From Mesobaculum littorinae (GTDB taxonomy: Bacteria; Pseudomonadota; Alphaproteobacteria; Rhodobacterales; Rhodobacteraceae): 64,000 nucleotides of DNA. Positions 47,146 through 57,110 of this stretch are shown here, in pieces. Each line of letters opens with the position of its first letter. Position 1 is the first letter of the stretch. The notes below the pieces were generated by a model. That model was not told where the DNA came from. It made no database searches and saw only the letters and a list, made by a program, of their open reading frames with translations. The position numbers and the translations under genes were made by a program. The stretch spans positions 858,536 through 922,535 of the forward strand of contig NZ_RQXX01000001.1 of assembly GCF_004011175.1 (NCBI RefSeq). The letters are read 5' to 3'.

Positions 47146-47526
47146 CGCGGGCCAGTATAGTCGCACGGCGGGACGGCGCCAATCGGCTGGCGCCATGGAC
47201 GGCGCATCTTGGGTCGCACGTCTTGCACCGCATGGCTCGGGCGACCCTCCCACGGTGGGCCCGAGAGCGTACCCGGCGCGGCGGATCCGCGCGTCCCGGC
47301 CAGGCGTCCGGACCAGGCGTCGGGGGGAGGTCGCGGCGCGATCGGCACCGGCGGCAGCGTCCTCACCGGCGGGCCTGTCCCCCGGGCGGCATGACCTGCG
47401 CGGCCGGCCCCAGTGCTTGCCGGAATGTGCCTGCACGGATTTGCTTGCACGAATGCCGCAGCCGCCCGCCCCGCGGTCGCATCCGGGCTTTGCGCCCGAA
47501 GCCTCTGCGGGCATAAGCTATGGCTC
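47146..47526. other. Intergenic region between divergent cbiD and cobA
   Basis: 381 bases, GC-rich, no convincing gene. A cobalamin riboswitch would be expected here. The minus strand between about 47390 and 47330 has pieces such as CCGGTGAGGAC and GCTGCCGCC that only weakly resemble its core, and I find no B12-box-like GAGACC element. I do not call a riboswitch. Confidence 0.45.
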
Positions 47527-48402
47527 ATGTCAGACCGCCCGCCCGACTCGCCGCGCTTTCCCGATCGCCTGCCCGCCGGGCCCTGGCCCGAACTGCGCCC
47601 CGGATGGGTATGGCTGTGCGGCGCGGGGCCGGGCGATCCGGGACTGCTGACGCTGCACGCACTCAACGCCCTCTCGCAGGCGGACGTCGTGGTCTACGAC
47701 GCGCTGGTGGAACCCGCGATCCTCGACTGGGCACCGGGGGCCGAGCACATCTATGCCGGCAAGCGCGGCGGCAAACCCTCGGCCAAGCAGCGCGACATCT
47801 CGTTGCGGCTGATCGAGCTGGCCCGGGCCGGTCGCCGCGTGCTGCGGCTTAAGGGCGGCGATCCCTTCGTTTTCGGCCGCGGCGGAGAAGAGGCGCAGAC
47901 GCTGATCCAGCATGGCGTGCCGGTGCGCATCGTGCCTGGGATCAGCGCGGGGATCGGCGGGCTGGCCTATGCGGGCATCCCGGTCACCCACCGCGACGTC
48001 AACCAGTCGGTGACCTTCGTCACCGGGCACGACCAGACGGGCGAGGCGCCATCGGCGCTGGACTGGGCCGCGATTTCGAAGGGCAGCGGCGTGCTGGTGA
48101 TCTACATGGGGATCAAGCATATCGCGCGGATCACGCAGGCCCTGCGCGATGCGGGCCGGCCCGGGGACGAACCCGTGGCCGTGGTCTGCGCCGCCACCAC
48201 CCGCGACCAGCACGTGATCGAAACCACCCTCGCCGCCTGCGCGGAGGATATCGCCGCGCAGGGGGCCGAGCCGCCGGCGATCATCTGCGTCGGCCGGTCG
48301 GTTCTGATGCGGCAGGTGCTGGACTGGCAGGCGCTGGAAGCCGGCGCCGCCCCGCGCGACACCGATCCGCTGGGGCGCGACAGCACCTCTGCCAGCGCCT
48401 GA
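47527..48402 (+). CDS. cobA: Uroporphyrinogen-III C-methyltransferase
   Basis: Methylates uroporphyrinogen III at C2 and C7 to precorrin-2, the branch point to cobalamin and siroheme. 291 residues of the SUMT family: VWLCGAGPGDPGLLTLHA, VVYDALV, AGKRGGKPSAKQ, LRLKGGDPFVFGRGGEEAQ and the VPGISAGIGGLAYAGIP loop. No CysG dehydrogenase/ferrochelatase domain is fused. The ATG at 47527 begins MSDRPPDSP. cobB follows six bases later, so the two are co-transcribed. Confidence 0.95.
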   Translation: MSDRPPDSPRFPDRLPAGPWPELRPGWVWLCGAGPGDPGLLTLHALNALSQADVVVYDALVEPAILDWAPGAEHIYAGKRGGKPSAKQRDISLRLIELARAGRRVLRLKGGDPFVFGRGGEEAQTLIQHGVPVRIVPGISAGIGGLAYAGIPVTHRDVNQSVTFVTGHDQTGEAPSALDWAAISKGSGVLVIYMGIKHIARITQALRDAGRPGDEPVAVVCAATTRDQHVIETTLAACAEDIAAQGAEPPAIICVGRSVLMRQVLDWQALEAGAAPRDTDPLGRDSTSASA

Positions 48403-48407
48403 GCGTC

Positions 48408-49739
48408 ATGCCCGGCCTGATCCTGTCCGCCCCCGCGTCCGGCAGCGGCAAGACCACGGTGACGCTGGGCCTTCTGCGCGCCTTCGCCCAGTCCGGTGCC
48501 GAGGTGCGTGGCGCGAAATCCGGGCCCGACTACATCGACCCCCGGTTTCACGAGGCCGCCTGCGGTCGACCCTGCCCGAACCTCGACGCCTGGGCGATGG
48601 GCTCCGCCCAGATCCGCGCGCTGGCCGCGGGGCCGGGCTTGCTGCTGATCGAAGGCGCGATGGGCCTCTTCGACGGCGCCCCGCCCGACGGACGCGGCGC
48701 GACGGCGGATCTGGCCCGCCAGCTGTCCCTGCCCGTCGTCCTGGTGATCGACGCGGGACGCATGGCGCAATCGGTGGCGCCGCTGGCCGCGGGCTTTGCC
48801 CGGCACGATCCGCAGGTCCGCGTGGCCGGCGTGATCCTGAACCGCGTCGGGTCGGACAAGCACGCCGCGATGCTGCGCAGTGCGCTTTCCGGTGTCGGGC
48901 TGCCGGTGCTGGGAGAGCTGCGGCGCGACGCGGGCCTTGCGCACCCCTCCCGCCACCTGGGCCTGGTGCAGGCGGGTGAGCGGCCCGACCTCGATGCCTT
49001 TCTCGACCGGGCCGCGCGGGCGGTCACGGCGGGGGTGGACCTTGCCGCCCTTACCGAGCTTGCGGGCCCCATGCCCGATCTCGGCTCCGCGCACTCGGCG
49101 CCTACTTCGGGGCCGACCGCGGGGCCGACCCCGCCGCCGCCCGCCCAGACGATCGCTCTGGCACAGGACGGGGCCTTTGCCTTTGCCTATCCGCACCACC
49201 TGGCGGAATGGCACGCCGCTGGCGCCGAGATCCGCCCGTTTTCGCCACTGGCCGACGATTTGGTGCCCGAGGCCGACCTGACCCTTCTGCCCGGCGGCTA
49301 CCCCGAGCTGCATGCCCCCCGGCTGGCCGCCGCCACGACCTTCCTGTCCAGCCTGCGTCACGTGGCGGCGCGCGGGGCGGTCTACGGCGAATGCGGCGGC
49401 TACATGGTACTGGGCAAGGCGCTGATAGACGCCGAGGGCCGGCGCCACCAAATGGCAGGGCTTCTGCCCCTCGTCACCAGCTTCGAACGGCGCAGGCTGA
49501 GCCTGGGCTATCGCCGGGTGACGGCGGCGTCGGGGCCGATGCCCGGGGTCTGGCGCGCGCACGAGTTCCACTACGCGACCGAGGTCGAGGCCCGGGGCGC
49601 GCCGCTTTTCACCGCGCAGGATGCCGAGGGCACGGCCCTGCCGCCCATGGGCCTGATCCAGGATCGCGTCGCGGGCAGCTTCGCGCATCTGATCGCCCGC
49701 GACACCGGCGACCTTCCCTTTCCCGAGGCGGGGAACTAG
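48408..49739 (+). CDS. cobB: Cobyrinate a,c-diamide synthase
   Basis: ATP- and glutamine-dependent amidation of the a and c side chains of the corrin ring. 443 residues. N-terminal ATPase domain with P-loop APASGSGKTTV and KSGPDYIDP, then a Pro/Thr-rich linker (near 225-245) and a C-terminal glutamine amidotransferase-like domain with the cysteine in YGECGGYMVL. Follows cobA by six bases. The MFS gene comes 28 bases later. Confidence 0.94.
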   Translation: MPGLILSAPASGSGKTTVTLGLLRAFAQSGAEVRGAKSGPDYIDPRFHEAACGRPCPNLDAWAMGSAQIRALAAGPGLLLIEGAMGLFDGAPPDGRGATADLARQLSLPVVLVIDAGRMAQSVAPLAAGFARHDPQVRVAGVILNRVGSDKHAAMLRSALSGVGLPVLGELRRDAGLAHPSRHLGLVQAGERPDLDAFLDRAARAVTAGVDLAALTELAGPMPDLGSAHSAPTSGPTAGPTPPPPAQTIALAQDGAFAFAYPHHLAEWHAAGAEIRPFSPLADDLVPEADLTLLPGGYPELHAPRLAAATTFLSSLRHVAARGAVYGECGGYMVLGKALIDAEGRRHQMAGLLPLVTSFERRRLSLGYRRVTAASGPMPGVWRAHEFHYATEVEARGAPLFTAQDAEGTALPPMGLIQDRVAGSFAHLIARDTGDLPFPEAGN

Positions 49740-49767
49740 GCCTTTGGGCGATACGAAAGGCCAGACC

Positions 49768-50991
49768 ATGACGACCACGCCCGCCGACCCGTCCTCGGGG
49801 TCCAAGACCGCCCGCCGCAACGTCGCGATCCTCGTCACCGCGCAGGCGGTGCTGGGCGCGCAGATGCCCATCATCTTCACCATTGCCGGGCTTGCCGGGC
49901 AGTCGCTGGCATCGAATCCCTGTCTGGCCACGTTGCCGATCTCGATGGTGATCCTGGGCTCGATGCTGTCGGCGCAGCCACTGGCGGCGCTGATGCAGCG
50001 CCACGGGCGCCGCGCGGGGTTCTTTGCCGGCGTCACGGGCGGCGCCTGCGGGGCGGCGATCGGGGCGCTGGGGCTCTACCTCGGCAGCTTCGGCATCTTC
50101 CTCCTGGGGTCGCTTCTGACCGGGGTCTACCAGTCCGCGCAGGGGTTCTACCGCTTCGCCGCGACCGACACCGCCTCGGACGCGTTCCGGGCCAAGGCCA
50201 TCTCCTACGTGCTGGCAGGGGGACTCGTGTCGGCGATCATCGGGCCGCAGCTGGTCAAGCTGACGTCGATGGCCTTCGTCGTGCCCTTTCTCGGCGCCTA
50301 TCTGGCGGTGATCGCGATCAACGCGCTGGGCGTGCTGCTGTTCTGCCTGCTGGACATCCCCAGGCCGCCGGTGCCCGACAAGGACGCGCCGCGGGGCCGC
50401 AGCGTGGGGCAGCTTCTGCGCACCCCGCGCATCGCGGTGGCGATCATCTGCGCGATGGTCAGCTATTCGCTGATGAACCTGATGATGACCTCGACGCCTC
50501 TGGCGGTCGTGGGCTGCGGCTTTAGCCAGAACGACGCCGCCAACGTGGTATCGGCGCATGTGCTGGCGATGTTCGCCCCGTCCTTCGTGACCGGCCACCT
50601 GATCAACCGCTTCGGGGTCGAAAAGATCATGGGGCTGGGACTGGCCGTGCTGGCAGGCGCGGGCGCGGTGGCGCTGTCGGGGGTCGAACTGACGCAGTTC
50701 TACGGCGCGCTGGTCCTTCTGGGGATCGGCTGGAACTTCGGCTTCATCGGCGCGACGACGATGCTGGCCGGCGCCCACCGCGCGGAGGAACGCGGCCGGG
50801 TGCAGGGCCTGAACGACATGCTGGTCTTCGGCTGCGTCACCATTGCCTCGCTCGCGTCGGGGGGGCTGATGAACTGCTCGGGCGGGACTGCCGCCGAGGG
50901 CTGGTTCGCCGTGACGCTGGCGATGGCGCCGTTCCTGGCGCTGGCGGGCGGGGCGCTGATCTGGCTGGCCCTGCGCCCGCGCCGGACCTGA
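49768..50991 (+). CDS. Major facilitator superfamily transporter
   Basis: 407 residues with about twelve hydrophobic segments and a short charged N-terminus. Segment 2-3 loop carries QRHGRRAGF, matching the MFS A-motif basic pattern. The ATG at 49768 has GAAAGG upstream; an upstream TTG at 49744 is possible. It follows cobA-cobB on the same strand, so a link to cobalamin precursors or metal export is possible, but that is guilt by association only. Confidence 0.87.
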   Translation: MTTTPADPSSGSKTARRNVAILVTAQAVLGAQMPIIFTIAGLAGQSLASNPCLATLPISMVILGSMLSAQPLAALMQRHGRRAGFFAGVTGGACGAAIGALGLYLGSFGIFLLGSLLTGVYQSAQGFYRFAATDTASDAFRAKAISYVLAGGLVSAIIGPQLVKLTSMAFVVPFLGAYLAVIAINALGVLLFCLLDIPRPPVPDKDAPRGRSVGQLLRTPRIAVAIICAMVSYSLMNLMMTSTPLAVVGCGFSQNDAANVVSAHVLAMFAPSFVTGHLINRFGVEKIMGLGLAVLAGAGAVALSGVELTQFYGALVLLGIGWNFGFIGATTMLAGAHRAEERGRVQGLNDMLVFGCVTIASLASGGLMNCSGGTAAEGWFAVTLAMAPFLALAGGALIWLALRPRRT

Positions 50992-51104
50992 GGGGCCCCT
51001 GAATCCCGGAGCCCGGCGCGGGGGGGGGCGGGCCACGGGCGGGCGCCGGGCCGCAACTGTCCCGGGCTGCAACCGCGCTGACCGGTCATCGCGTCAGGTC
51101 GTGG

Positions 51105-51863
51105 CTACCGGCCGACCCAGGCGTAGCGTTGCAACCCGGCGCGGCGCGCGAACTCGGATTGCGCCAGCCGCCCCTCTTCGACCGCGGCTGGATCCTTTGC
51201 CGCCTGCCGCAACAGGGGCGACGCCCGCCATGCGGCCAGCGTCGCGGTGCGCGCGGCGCCGCGGGCCGCGCCGGTTCCGGCACGCTGCAGCCCCTCGCGC
51301 GCAAGCGCGGCGATGTCCGTGCCCTCGGGCAGCGGACGCTTTGCCCGGGCGCGCAGATCGGGAACCGCCATCAGGTAGTTGGCCAGCCCCATCGCCTGCC
51401 CGCGGGCCCTGACCATGGCCTCGGCCGCCGCATCCGCGCCAAGCGCCCGCGCCGCGGCCCAGAGCAGCCCGCCCCCGGTTGCATCGAGATAGGCCCAAAG
51501 GGCGCCCGTATCGGCAAAGGGCATCTCTTCGAGATCCGCGCGCCGCGCCTCGATCAGCTGGTCGAGCAGCTGCGCGCCCTCGGCGTCCAGCACCGTGGCC
51601 AGCGGCACCGTCACCTCGTGCCGACGCACGACGCCGCCCGAGGCGATTTCGTCCAGCGCATCGCGCCACCATTGCAGCCGCATCTCGGCGATCAGCGGCT
51701 CTTCGGTGACCCATGGCGCGCGCGCCACCTCGAGGTTCATGGCGAAGATCGGAAACAGCACCGGCCGCGCCGCGGGGGGCGCGGCCATCACCGCCAGGAA
51801 CCGATCGGGATCGCCCTTGCGCACGATCTCGGCGGCCGCCTCGAAGCCCAGATCCTCAGCCAT
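51105..51863 (-). CDS. Squalene/phytoene synthase-like protein, catalytic aspartates missing
   Basis: 252 residues with the all-alpha isoprenoid-synthase pattern (MRLQWWRDALDEI, QAMGLANYLMAVPDLRARAK) of the squalene/phytoene synthase family. The first DxxxD motif is replaced by FPIFAMNLEVARAP and the second is broken, so it is probably not a prenyl-coupling enzyme. It resembles the mitochondrial complex I factor NDUFAF6, a non-catalytic member. The ATG at 51863 overlaps the cimA stop by eight bases, so it is the last gene of the cysS-cimA operon. Confidence 0.83.
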   Translation of the reverse strand: MAEDLGFEAAAEIVRKGDPDRFLAVMAAPPAARPVLFPIFAMNLEVARAPWVTEEPLIAEMRLQWWRDALDEIASGGVVRRHEVTVPLATVLDAEGAQLLDQLIEARRADLEEMPFADTGALWAYLDATGGGLLWAAARALGADAAAEAMVRARGQAMGLANYLMAVPDLRARAKRPLPEGTDIAALAREGLQRAGTGAARGAARTATLAAWRASPLLRQAAKDPAAVEEGRLAQSEFARRAGLQRYAWVGR

Positions 51864-53484
51864 GCGGCACCGCGCCGTCATGCACCAGCTTCCATGTGAT
51901 CGCGTCCAGAAGCGCCTCGAACGAGGCGTCGACTATGTTGGGCGACAAACCCACGGTCGACCAGCGATGGCCGCGGCTGTCTTCGCTGTCGATCACGACC
52001 CGGGTCTGCGCCTCGGTCCCCCCTTGGGTGATGCGCACCTTGAAATCGACCAGCGCCATGTCGTCTATATTCGCCTGGAACGGTCCGAGATCCTTGGCCA
52101 GCGCCCGGGCCAACGCGTTGACCGGCCCGCGATCCGACCCGCTTTCGTCAAGGTTCTCGCTGACCGACAGCATCCGGTCGGCACCCACGCGGACCACGAC
52201 GACGGCCTCCGAGAAGGTGGCCATGCGCCCCGCGCTGCCCTGCCGCCGCTCCACCGTGACGCGGTAGCGCTCGACCTCGAAGAACCGGGGCAGCTGCCCC
52301 AGCTGCGCCCGCGCCATCAGCTCGAAACTCGCCTGCGCGGTGTCGTAGGAGTATCCCTCGGCCTCGCGCGCCTTGACCTCGTCGAGGATGCGCGACAGCG
52401 CCGGATCGCCCTTTTCAACCGCGATGCCCATGCCCGCGAGCCGGGCGCGCAGGTTCGATTGCCCCGCCTGGTTCGACATCGGCACGATGCGCGCGTTGCC
52501 CACCGCTTCGGGCGCGATGTGTTCGTAGGTCGTGGCATCCTTTGCGATGGCCGAGGCATGCAGCCCCGCCTTGTGCGCAAAGGCCGAGGCCCCGACATAG
52601 GGCGCGCTGCGCATCGGCACGCGGTTCAGGATATCGTCCAGCATCCGGCTGACCTGCGTCAGGCCCGCCAGCGCCTCTGCGCTGACCCCGATGTCGAAGC
52701 GCCCCGCATAGGCGGATTTCAGCAGAAGCGTTGGGATCAGCGTGGTGAGGTTCGCGTTGCCGCAGCGTTCGCCCAGCCCGTTCAGCGTGCCCTGGATCTG
52801 GCGGACGCCCGCGTCGACCGCGGCCAGCGTGCCCGCGACCGCGTTGCCGGTGTCGTCGTGGGTGTGGATGCCCAGCCGGTCACCGGGGATGCCCGCGGCG
52901 ATCACTTCTTCGACGACCTGCCCGATCTCGCGCGGCAGCGTGCCGCCATTGGTGTCGCACAGCACGATCCAGCGCGCCCCGGCCTCAAGCGCGGCATGCA
53001 GGCAGGCCAGCGCATAATCGCGGTCGGCGCGGTAGCCGTCGAAGAAATGTTCGGCGTCGAACAGCGCCTCGCGCCCTGCACCCGCGCAATGCGAAACCGA
53101 GGCGGCGATGTTGGCCAGGTTCTCTTCGAGCGTGATGCCAAGCGCCCGGGTGACGTGAAAGTCGTGCGTCTTGCCGACCAGGCAGACCGCCGGGGTGCCC
53201 GCGTTCAGCACCTCGGCCAGCACCTCGTCGTTGGCGGCTGACCGTCCGGCCCGCTTGGTCATGCCGAAGGCGGTGAAGGTCGCGCGGGTTTGCGGAGCGG
53301 CGGCGAAGAAATCGCTGTCCGTCGGGTTCGCGCCCGGCCAGCCGCCTTCGATATAGTCGACGCCGAGCGCATCCAGAGCCGCGGCGATGCGCTGCTTCTC
53401 CGGCACCGAGAACTGCACGCCCTGGGTCTGCTGCCCGTCGCGCAGCGTCGTGTCGTAAAGATAGAGCCTCTCGCGGTCGCTCAT
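51856..53484 (-). CDS. cimA: (R)-citramalate synthase
   Basis: Condenses pyruvate and acetyl-CoA to citramalate, a threonine-independent entry to isoleucine. 542 residues of the LeuA/CimA family: [27 protein letters not shown] (metal-binding HxH), [15 protein letters not shown], and a C-terminal regulatory LeuA dimer domain. Homocitrate or isopropylmalate synthase is the alternative, but the [12 protein letters not shown] and [11 protein letters not shown] forms fit the CimA type. ATGA overlap with cysS upstream; the downstream squalene-synthase-like gene overlaps by eight bases. Confidence 0.9.
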   Translation of the reverse strand: MSDRERLYLYDTTLRDGQQTQGVQFSVPEKQRIAAALDALGVDYIEGGWPGANPTDSDFFAAAPQTRATFTAFGMTKRAGRSAANDEVLAEVLNAGTPAVCLVGKTHDFHVTRALGITLEENLANIAASVSHCAGAGREALFDAEHFFDGYRADRDYALACLHAALEAGARWIVLCDTNGGTLPREIGQVVEEVIAAGIPGDRLGIHTHDDTGNAVAGTLAAVDAGVRQIQGTLNGLGERCGNANLTTLIPTLLLKSAYAGRFDIGVSAEALAGLTQVSRMLDDILNRVPMRSAPYVGASAFAHKAGLHASAIAKDATTYEHIAPEAVGNARIVPMSNQAGQSNLRARLAGMGIAVEKGDPALSRILDEVKAREAEGYSYDTAQASFELMARAQLGQLPRFFEVERYRVTVERRQGSAGRMATFSEAVVVVRVGADRMLSVSENLDESGSDRGPVNALARALAKDLGPFQANIDDMALVDFKVRITQGGTEAQTRVVIDSEDSRGHRWSTVGLSPNIVDASFEALLDAITWKLVHDGAVPHG

Positions 53485-54875
53485 CGCAGGGCCTCCAGCG
53501 CCGCGCGATCGAAGCCCGGCGCAAGCTCCCACTCCGCGCCGCCAGCGGTGTCCTTGACCACGACGCCCGCCGCCGCGAACCCGTCGCGCAGGGCGTCGGC
53601 CCGGGCGAAGTCCCTGGCCTTCCGCGCCTCGGCGCGTTCGGCCAGAAGTGTCTCGATCAGGTCCGAGACGGCAAGGTCCACCTGCGTGCCCGCCCAGTCC
53701 GGCACCGCCGCGCCCAGAAGACCCAGCAGCTGCATGGCCCCGGCCAAGTGGGCGAACCGGCCGTCGCGGTAAAGCGCGTGCATCGCCGTCAGCGCCCCGT
53801 GGCCATTGAGGTCGTCGGCCAGCGGCACGACCACCTCCTGCGGGATCTCGGCCGCCACGCCGTCGACGGCCTCGTACCATTTGCGCAGCACCGCCTCGGC
53901 CTCGGCGGCCTTCTCGGCGGTCCAGTCCATGGGCTTGCGGTAATGCGTCGACAGGAAGACGTAGCGGATCACCTCGCCCCGTATCCCCTGGTCCAGCAGG
54001 TCGCGCACTGTGAAGAAGTTGCCGAGGGATTTCGACATCTTCCGCCCCTCGACCATCAGCATCTCGTTATGCATCCAGATCTGGGCGAAATGTCCCTCGG
54101 GGTGGGCACAGCAGGATTGCGCGATCTCGTTTTCGTGGTGCGGAAAGGCAAGGTCGATGCCGCCGCCATGGATATCGAAGCTCTGGCCCAGAAGCTCGGC
54201 CGACATGGCCGAGCATTCGATGTGCCAGCCGGGCCGCCCCCGCCCCCACGGGCTGTCCCAGCCCGGCAGCTCGTCGTCCGAGGGCTTCCACAGGACAAAG
54301 TCCATCGGGTTGCGCTTGTAGGGCGCGACCTCGACCCGGGCACCGGCGATCATGTCCTCGACCGTGCGACCGGACAAGCGGCCATAGTCCTTGTAGGACT
54401 CGACCGCGAAAAGCACGTGCCCCTCGGCCACGTAGGCATGGCCGCGATCGACCAGGTCGGCGATCATCGCGACCATCGCGCCGATGTATTCGGTCGCGCG
54501 GGGTTCGTGATCGGGACGCAGCGCACCGAGGGCGTCCATGTCGTCGTGGTACCAGCCGATGGTTTCGTCCGAACGGTCGCGGATCAGATCCTCGAGCGTC
54601 CCGGGCGCCCCCGCCGCGCGGCGTTTCTGCGCGGTTTCGTTGATGCGGTCGTCGACGTCGGTGAAGTTGCGGGCATAGGTCACGGCCTCGGCCCCATGGA
54701 CGTGCCGCAGCAGGCGGTAAAGCAGGTCGAAGACGATGACCGGCCGCGCGTTGCCCAGGTGGGCACGGTCATAGACGGTGGGACCGCAGACATAAATCCG
54801 CACATCCCCCGGCGTGAGGGGGTGGAACACCTGCTTTTCGCGGGCGGCGGTGTTGTAAAGCCGGATCTCGGTCAT
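53481..54875 (-). CDS. cysS: Cysteinyl-tRNA synthetase
   Basis: Class I aminoacyl-tRNA synthetase. 464 residues. The zinc cysteine-binding pocket begins at [17 protein letters not shown] (HIGH equivalent HLGN), [10 protein letters not shown] and [11 protein letters not shown] follow, and the KMSKS loop is [10 protein letters not shown]. Its stop overlaps the cimA start (ATGA). As the first gene of the three-gene set it probably carries the promoter. Confidence 0.96.
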   Translation of the reverse strand: MTEIRLYNTAAREKQVFHPLTPGDVRIYVCGPTVYDRAHLGNARPVIVFDLLYRLLRHVHGAEAVTYARNFTDVDDRINETAQKRRAAGAPGTLEDLIRDRSDETIGWYHDDMDALGALRPDHEPRATEYIGAMVAMIADLVDRGHAYVAEGHVLFAVESYKDYGRLSGRTVEDMIAGARVEVAPYKRNPMDFVLWKPSDDELPGWDSPWGRGRPGWHIECSAMSAELLGQSFDIHGGGIDLAFPHHENEIAQSCCAHPEGHFAQIWMHNEMLMVEGRKMSKSLGNFFTVRDLLDQGIRGEVIRYVFLSTHYRKPMDWTAEKAAEAEAVLRKWYEAVDGVAAEIPQEVVVPLADDLNGHGALTAMHALYRDGRFAHLAGAMQLLGLLGAAVPDWAGTQVDLAVSDLIETLLAERAEARKARDFARADALRDGFAAAGVVVKDTAGGAEWELAPGFDRAALEALR

Positions 54876-55120
54876 GTCTCGTCCTGTCGCGGGCTTGCCG
54901 CGGGTCCGAGGGCGTCTTCTGGATAGGATGACGAGGCCGGCCCGCAGCGAAGCGTGTCAGCGGATAATGCAGCAAATGGTCGGCGCGGTGCACGTCATGG
55001 CTCCGCCCCTAGCACGCGGCGCGGGGCACGGCAACGCCCTGCGGGCGCCCCCCGTTACGCAGGACGCCCACGGGGACCGGCCCGCCGCCTGCGCGGGCCC
55101 GGTGGCCCGTCGCTGGCCCG

Positions 55121-55140
55121 GCGAGGGTCGGCGAGGGTCG
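55121..55140. repeat. Two tandem copies of a 10-bp unit
   Basis: GCGAGGGTCG occurs twice in direct succession in the 297-bp gap between cysS and the GntR gene. The rest of that gap shows no gene or obvious regulatory site. Confidence 0.6.
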
Positions 55141-55172
55141 GCCAGAAGAATCTGGGCGAGAGGGGGCCTGGG

Positions 55173-55898
55173 TCAGAAGAAATCGGGATAGCGGGCGCGG
55201 ATCCCTTCGACCTGCTTGAGCGTACCTGACAGGTGTTCGCGCACGGCGGCCTCTGCTTCGGCGGCCTCGCCCGCCCGAATGGCCGCCGCGATGCGCCGGT
55301 GAAGCTCGATGATCGAGGCCGACTTGCCCGGTTCGGGCAGGTTGAGGTTGCGCAGCCGATCGATATGGCCCGAGCGCGCGGTCACCAGGTCCCACAGGGC
55401 GTCGGCGCCGATCAGGCAGTGCAAGCGGCGATGAAAGGCGCGGTCGAAGCGGGTAAATTCCTCGACATCTCCAGCCTCGAAGGCGCGCGCCTGCCGGTCG
55501 ATCAGGGCGTCGATGTCGTCGATAAAATTCCGTTCGGGCGCGGTGGCGAGCCTGCGCACGACCTCGAGCTCAAGCGACAGGCGCAGGAACTGCGTCTCCT
55601 TGGCGTGGGCGATGTCGATGCGCGCAACCTCGGTCTTGGACTGGGGAAAGATCCGCAACAGCCCCTCGCCCGACAGCCGCTGCATCGCCTCGCGCACCGG
55701 CGTCTGGCTGACGCCGTAGGTGTCCGACACCTCGGCCCGCGACAGGGGCTGCCCCGGCGCCAGATCCAGCGCGACGATCCGGGCCCGCAGGGCGTCGTGC
55801 ACCTGCGCGCTGGCGGAAACACGGCGGACCGGAACCTCGGGCGTGATGTCCCGCAGCTCTCCGATCTCGCCCGGGTCGCTATGCGTCGGCCTCTGCAT
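55173..55898 (-). CDS. GntR-family regulator with FCD ligand-binding domain
   Basis: 241 residues. An N-terminal winged helix (about 25-92) with RAEVSDTYGVSQTPVREAMQRLSGEGLL fits the FadR branch of GntR, and the C-terminal all-helical FCD domain carries the metal/ligand residues: FDRAFHRRLH and ELHRRIAAAI histidines. Such proteins respond to organic or sugar acids. The ATG at 55898 is chosen; a longer form from 55943 (TTG) is possible. It is divergent from the TRAP operon and is its likely repressor. Confidence 0.9.
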   Translation of the reverse strand: MQRPTHSDPGEIGELRDITPEVPVRRVSASAQVHDALRARIVALDLAPGQPLSRAEVSDTYGVSQTPVREAMQRLSGEGLLRIFPQSKTEVARIDIAHAKETQFLRLSLELEVVRRLATAPERNFIDDIDALIDRQARAFEAGDVEEFTRFDRAFHRRLHCLIGADALWDLVTARSGHIDRLRNLNLPEPGKSASIIELHRRIAAAIRAGEAAEAEAAVREHLSGTLKQVEGIRARYPDFF

Positions 55899-55961
55899 TG
55901 ATTTCACTGATCTATCCAAATCTCTACCGCCCTCAGGATACAACGCGCTTGCCTGGCATGC

Positions 55962-55975
55962 ACTAATATATTAGT
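55962..55975. promoter_or_regulatory. 14-bp perfect palindrome, candidate GntR operator
   Basis: ACTAATATATTAGT is an uninterrupted palindrome, in AT-rich contrast to its surroundings. It lies between the divergent GntR/FCD gene and dctP, 40 bases before the dctP start. Size and symmetry suit a FadR/FCD dimer site. Confidence 0.6.
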
Positions 55976-56014
55976 ACCTTACCTGCGGTCACGGCCGCTC
56001 AACGGGAGGACATC

Positions 56015-57040
56015 ATGAAACTTAGCATCACGGCGCTTTTCGCCGCGACCGTCGCCTTGCCCGCAGGGCTGGCCTCGGCCGACACCCTGACCATCCAGAC
56101 CTCGTTCAACGCGGGCGACTTCTCGACCCAGTACCTGACCGACACCTGGCTGCCCAAGATCGCCGAAGCGACCGACGGCCGGATCGAGATTTCCCTGACG
56201 CCGAACGGATCGGTGGTGCCGGCCAAGGAGACGCCCGAGGCGGTCGCCGCAGGGGTGCTGGACGGGGACTTCACCTCGGTGAACTACTTTTCGGGGCTTG
56301 AGCCGGCCTACGCGATCATGGGCGACCTGATCTCGGGCTACGACACGCCCGAACAGATGCTGGGCTTCTGCCGCGACGGCGGCGGCGAGGAGATGATGCA
56401 GAAAGCCGCGGATTCGGTCACCGGCGGCGAGGTCCATGTCGTGGCCTGCGGCCCCTACTCGCGCGAGGCACTGCCCGCCCGGACCCCGATCCGCACCTTC
56501 GAGGACCTCAAGGGCAAGAAGATCCGGTCGCCCGAGGGGCTGGCCGCGGCCGTGTTCCAGGCCGCCGGCGCCTCGCCGGTGTCGATCCCCTTCTCCGAGG
56601 TCTTCGGCGCACTGGAAAAGGGCATCGTCGATGCAGCCGACGCTTCGGCCTACGTCAACAACGACGCGACCGGCCTGCACGACGTGGCGCCCTACCCGCT
56701 TTACCCCGGCATCCACTCGATGCCGTCGATGCAGTTCACCATCAACACCGAAACCTGGGAGGCCCTGTCGCCCGAGGATCAGGACGCGCTGCGCACCTGG
56801 TGGTACGACGCGATGTTCGCCATGGCGGCCGAGGTGAGCAAGCTCGACCAGGAGCTGGCCGAACGCGATGCCGCCGCCGGCAAGATCGAGGTAATCGACT
56901 GGTCGCAGGAGGACCGGGACCAGTTGCGCGCCGTCGCCCGCGAGCAGTGGGAAGCCTACGCCCAGAAGTCAGAGCTGGCGCAGGAAGCGCTTGAGGCGAA
57001 CCTCGCCTACATGAAGGAAATCGGGCTCTTCTCCGAATGA
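56015..57040 (+). CDS. dctP: TRAP transporter substrate-binding protein
   Basis: 341-residue periplasmic solute receptor of the DctP family. A signal peptide (MKLSITALFAATVALP, cleavage near ASA) is followed by the DctP domain with the ligand-clamp arginine in DLKGKKIRSPEGL and SIPFSEVFGALEKGIVDAAD. GGGAGGAC precedes the ATG at 56015. First gene of the operon dctPQM-53 aa-dehydratase-RraA-like, 117 bases from the divergent GntR gene. Ligand probably a sugar acid, by context. Confidence 0.93.
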   Translation: MKLSITALFAATVALPAGLASADTLTIQTSFNAGDFSTQYLTDTWLPKIAEATDGRIEISLTPNGSVVPAKETPEAVAAGVLDGDFTSVNYFSGLEPAYAIMGDLISGYDTPEQMLGFCRDGGGEEMMQKAADSVTGGEVHVVACGPYSREALPARTPIRTFEDLKGKKIRSPEGLAAAVFQAAGASPVSIPFSEVFGALEKGIVDAADASAYVNNDATGLHDVAPYPLYPGIHSMPSMQFTINTETWEALSPEDQDALRTWWYDAMFAMAAEVSKLDQELAERDAAAGKIEVIDWSQEDRDQLRAVAREQWEAYAQKSELAQEALEANLAYMKEIGLFSE

Positions 57041-57110
57041 CGCGCCCTGCGCCGCGCCGGTCCCCGGTGCGGCGCATCTCTTCCCTCGCAATCTCCTACC
57101 GGAGGGCCCC

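Noticed and set aside
45302-47233. A 640-codon frame on the minus strand containing cobK at its end
   Set aside because: Only the last 260 codons are CobK; the rest is an Arg/Gly-rich shadow frame inside cbiD, whose own frame is clearly coding.
47300-47400. Cobalamin riboswitch before cbiD
   Set aside because: Only fragments resemble the core and no B12 box was found by eye; left as an open question rather than a feature.
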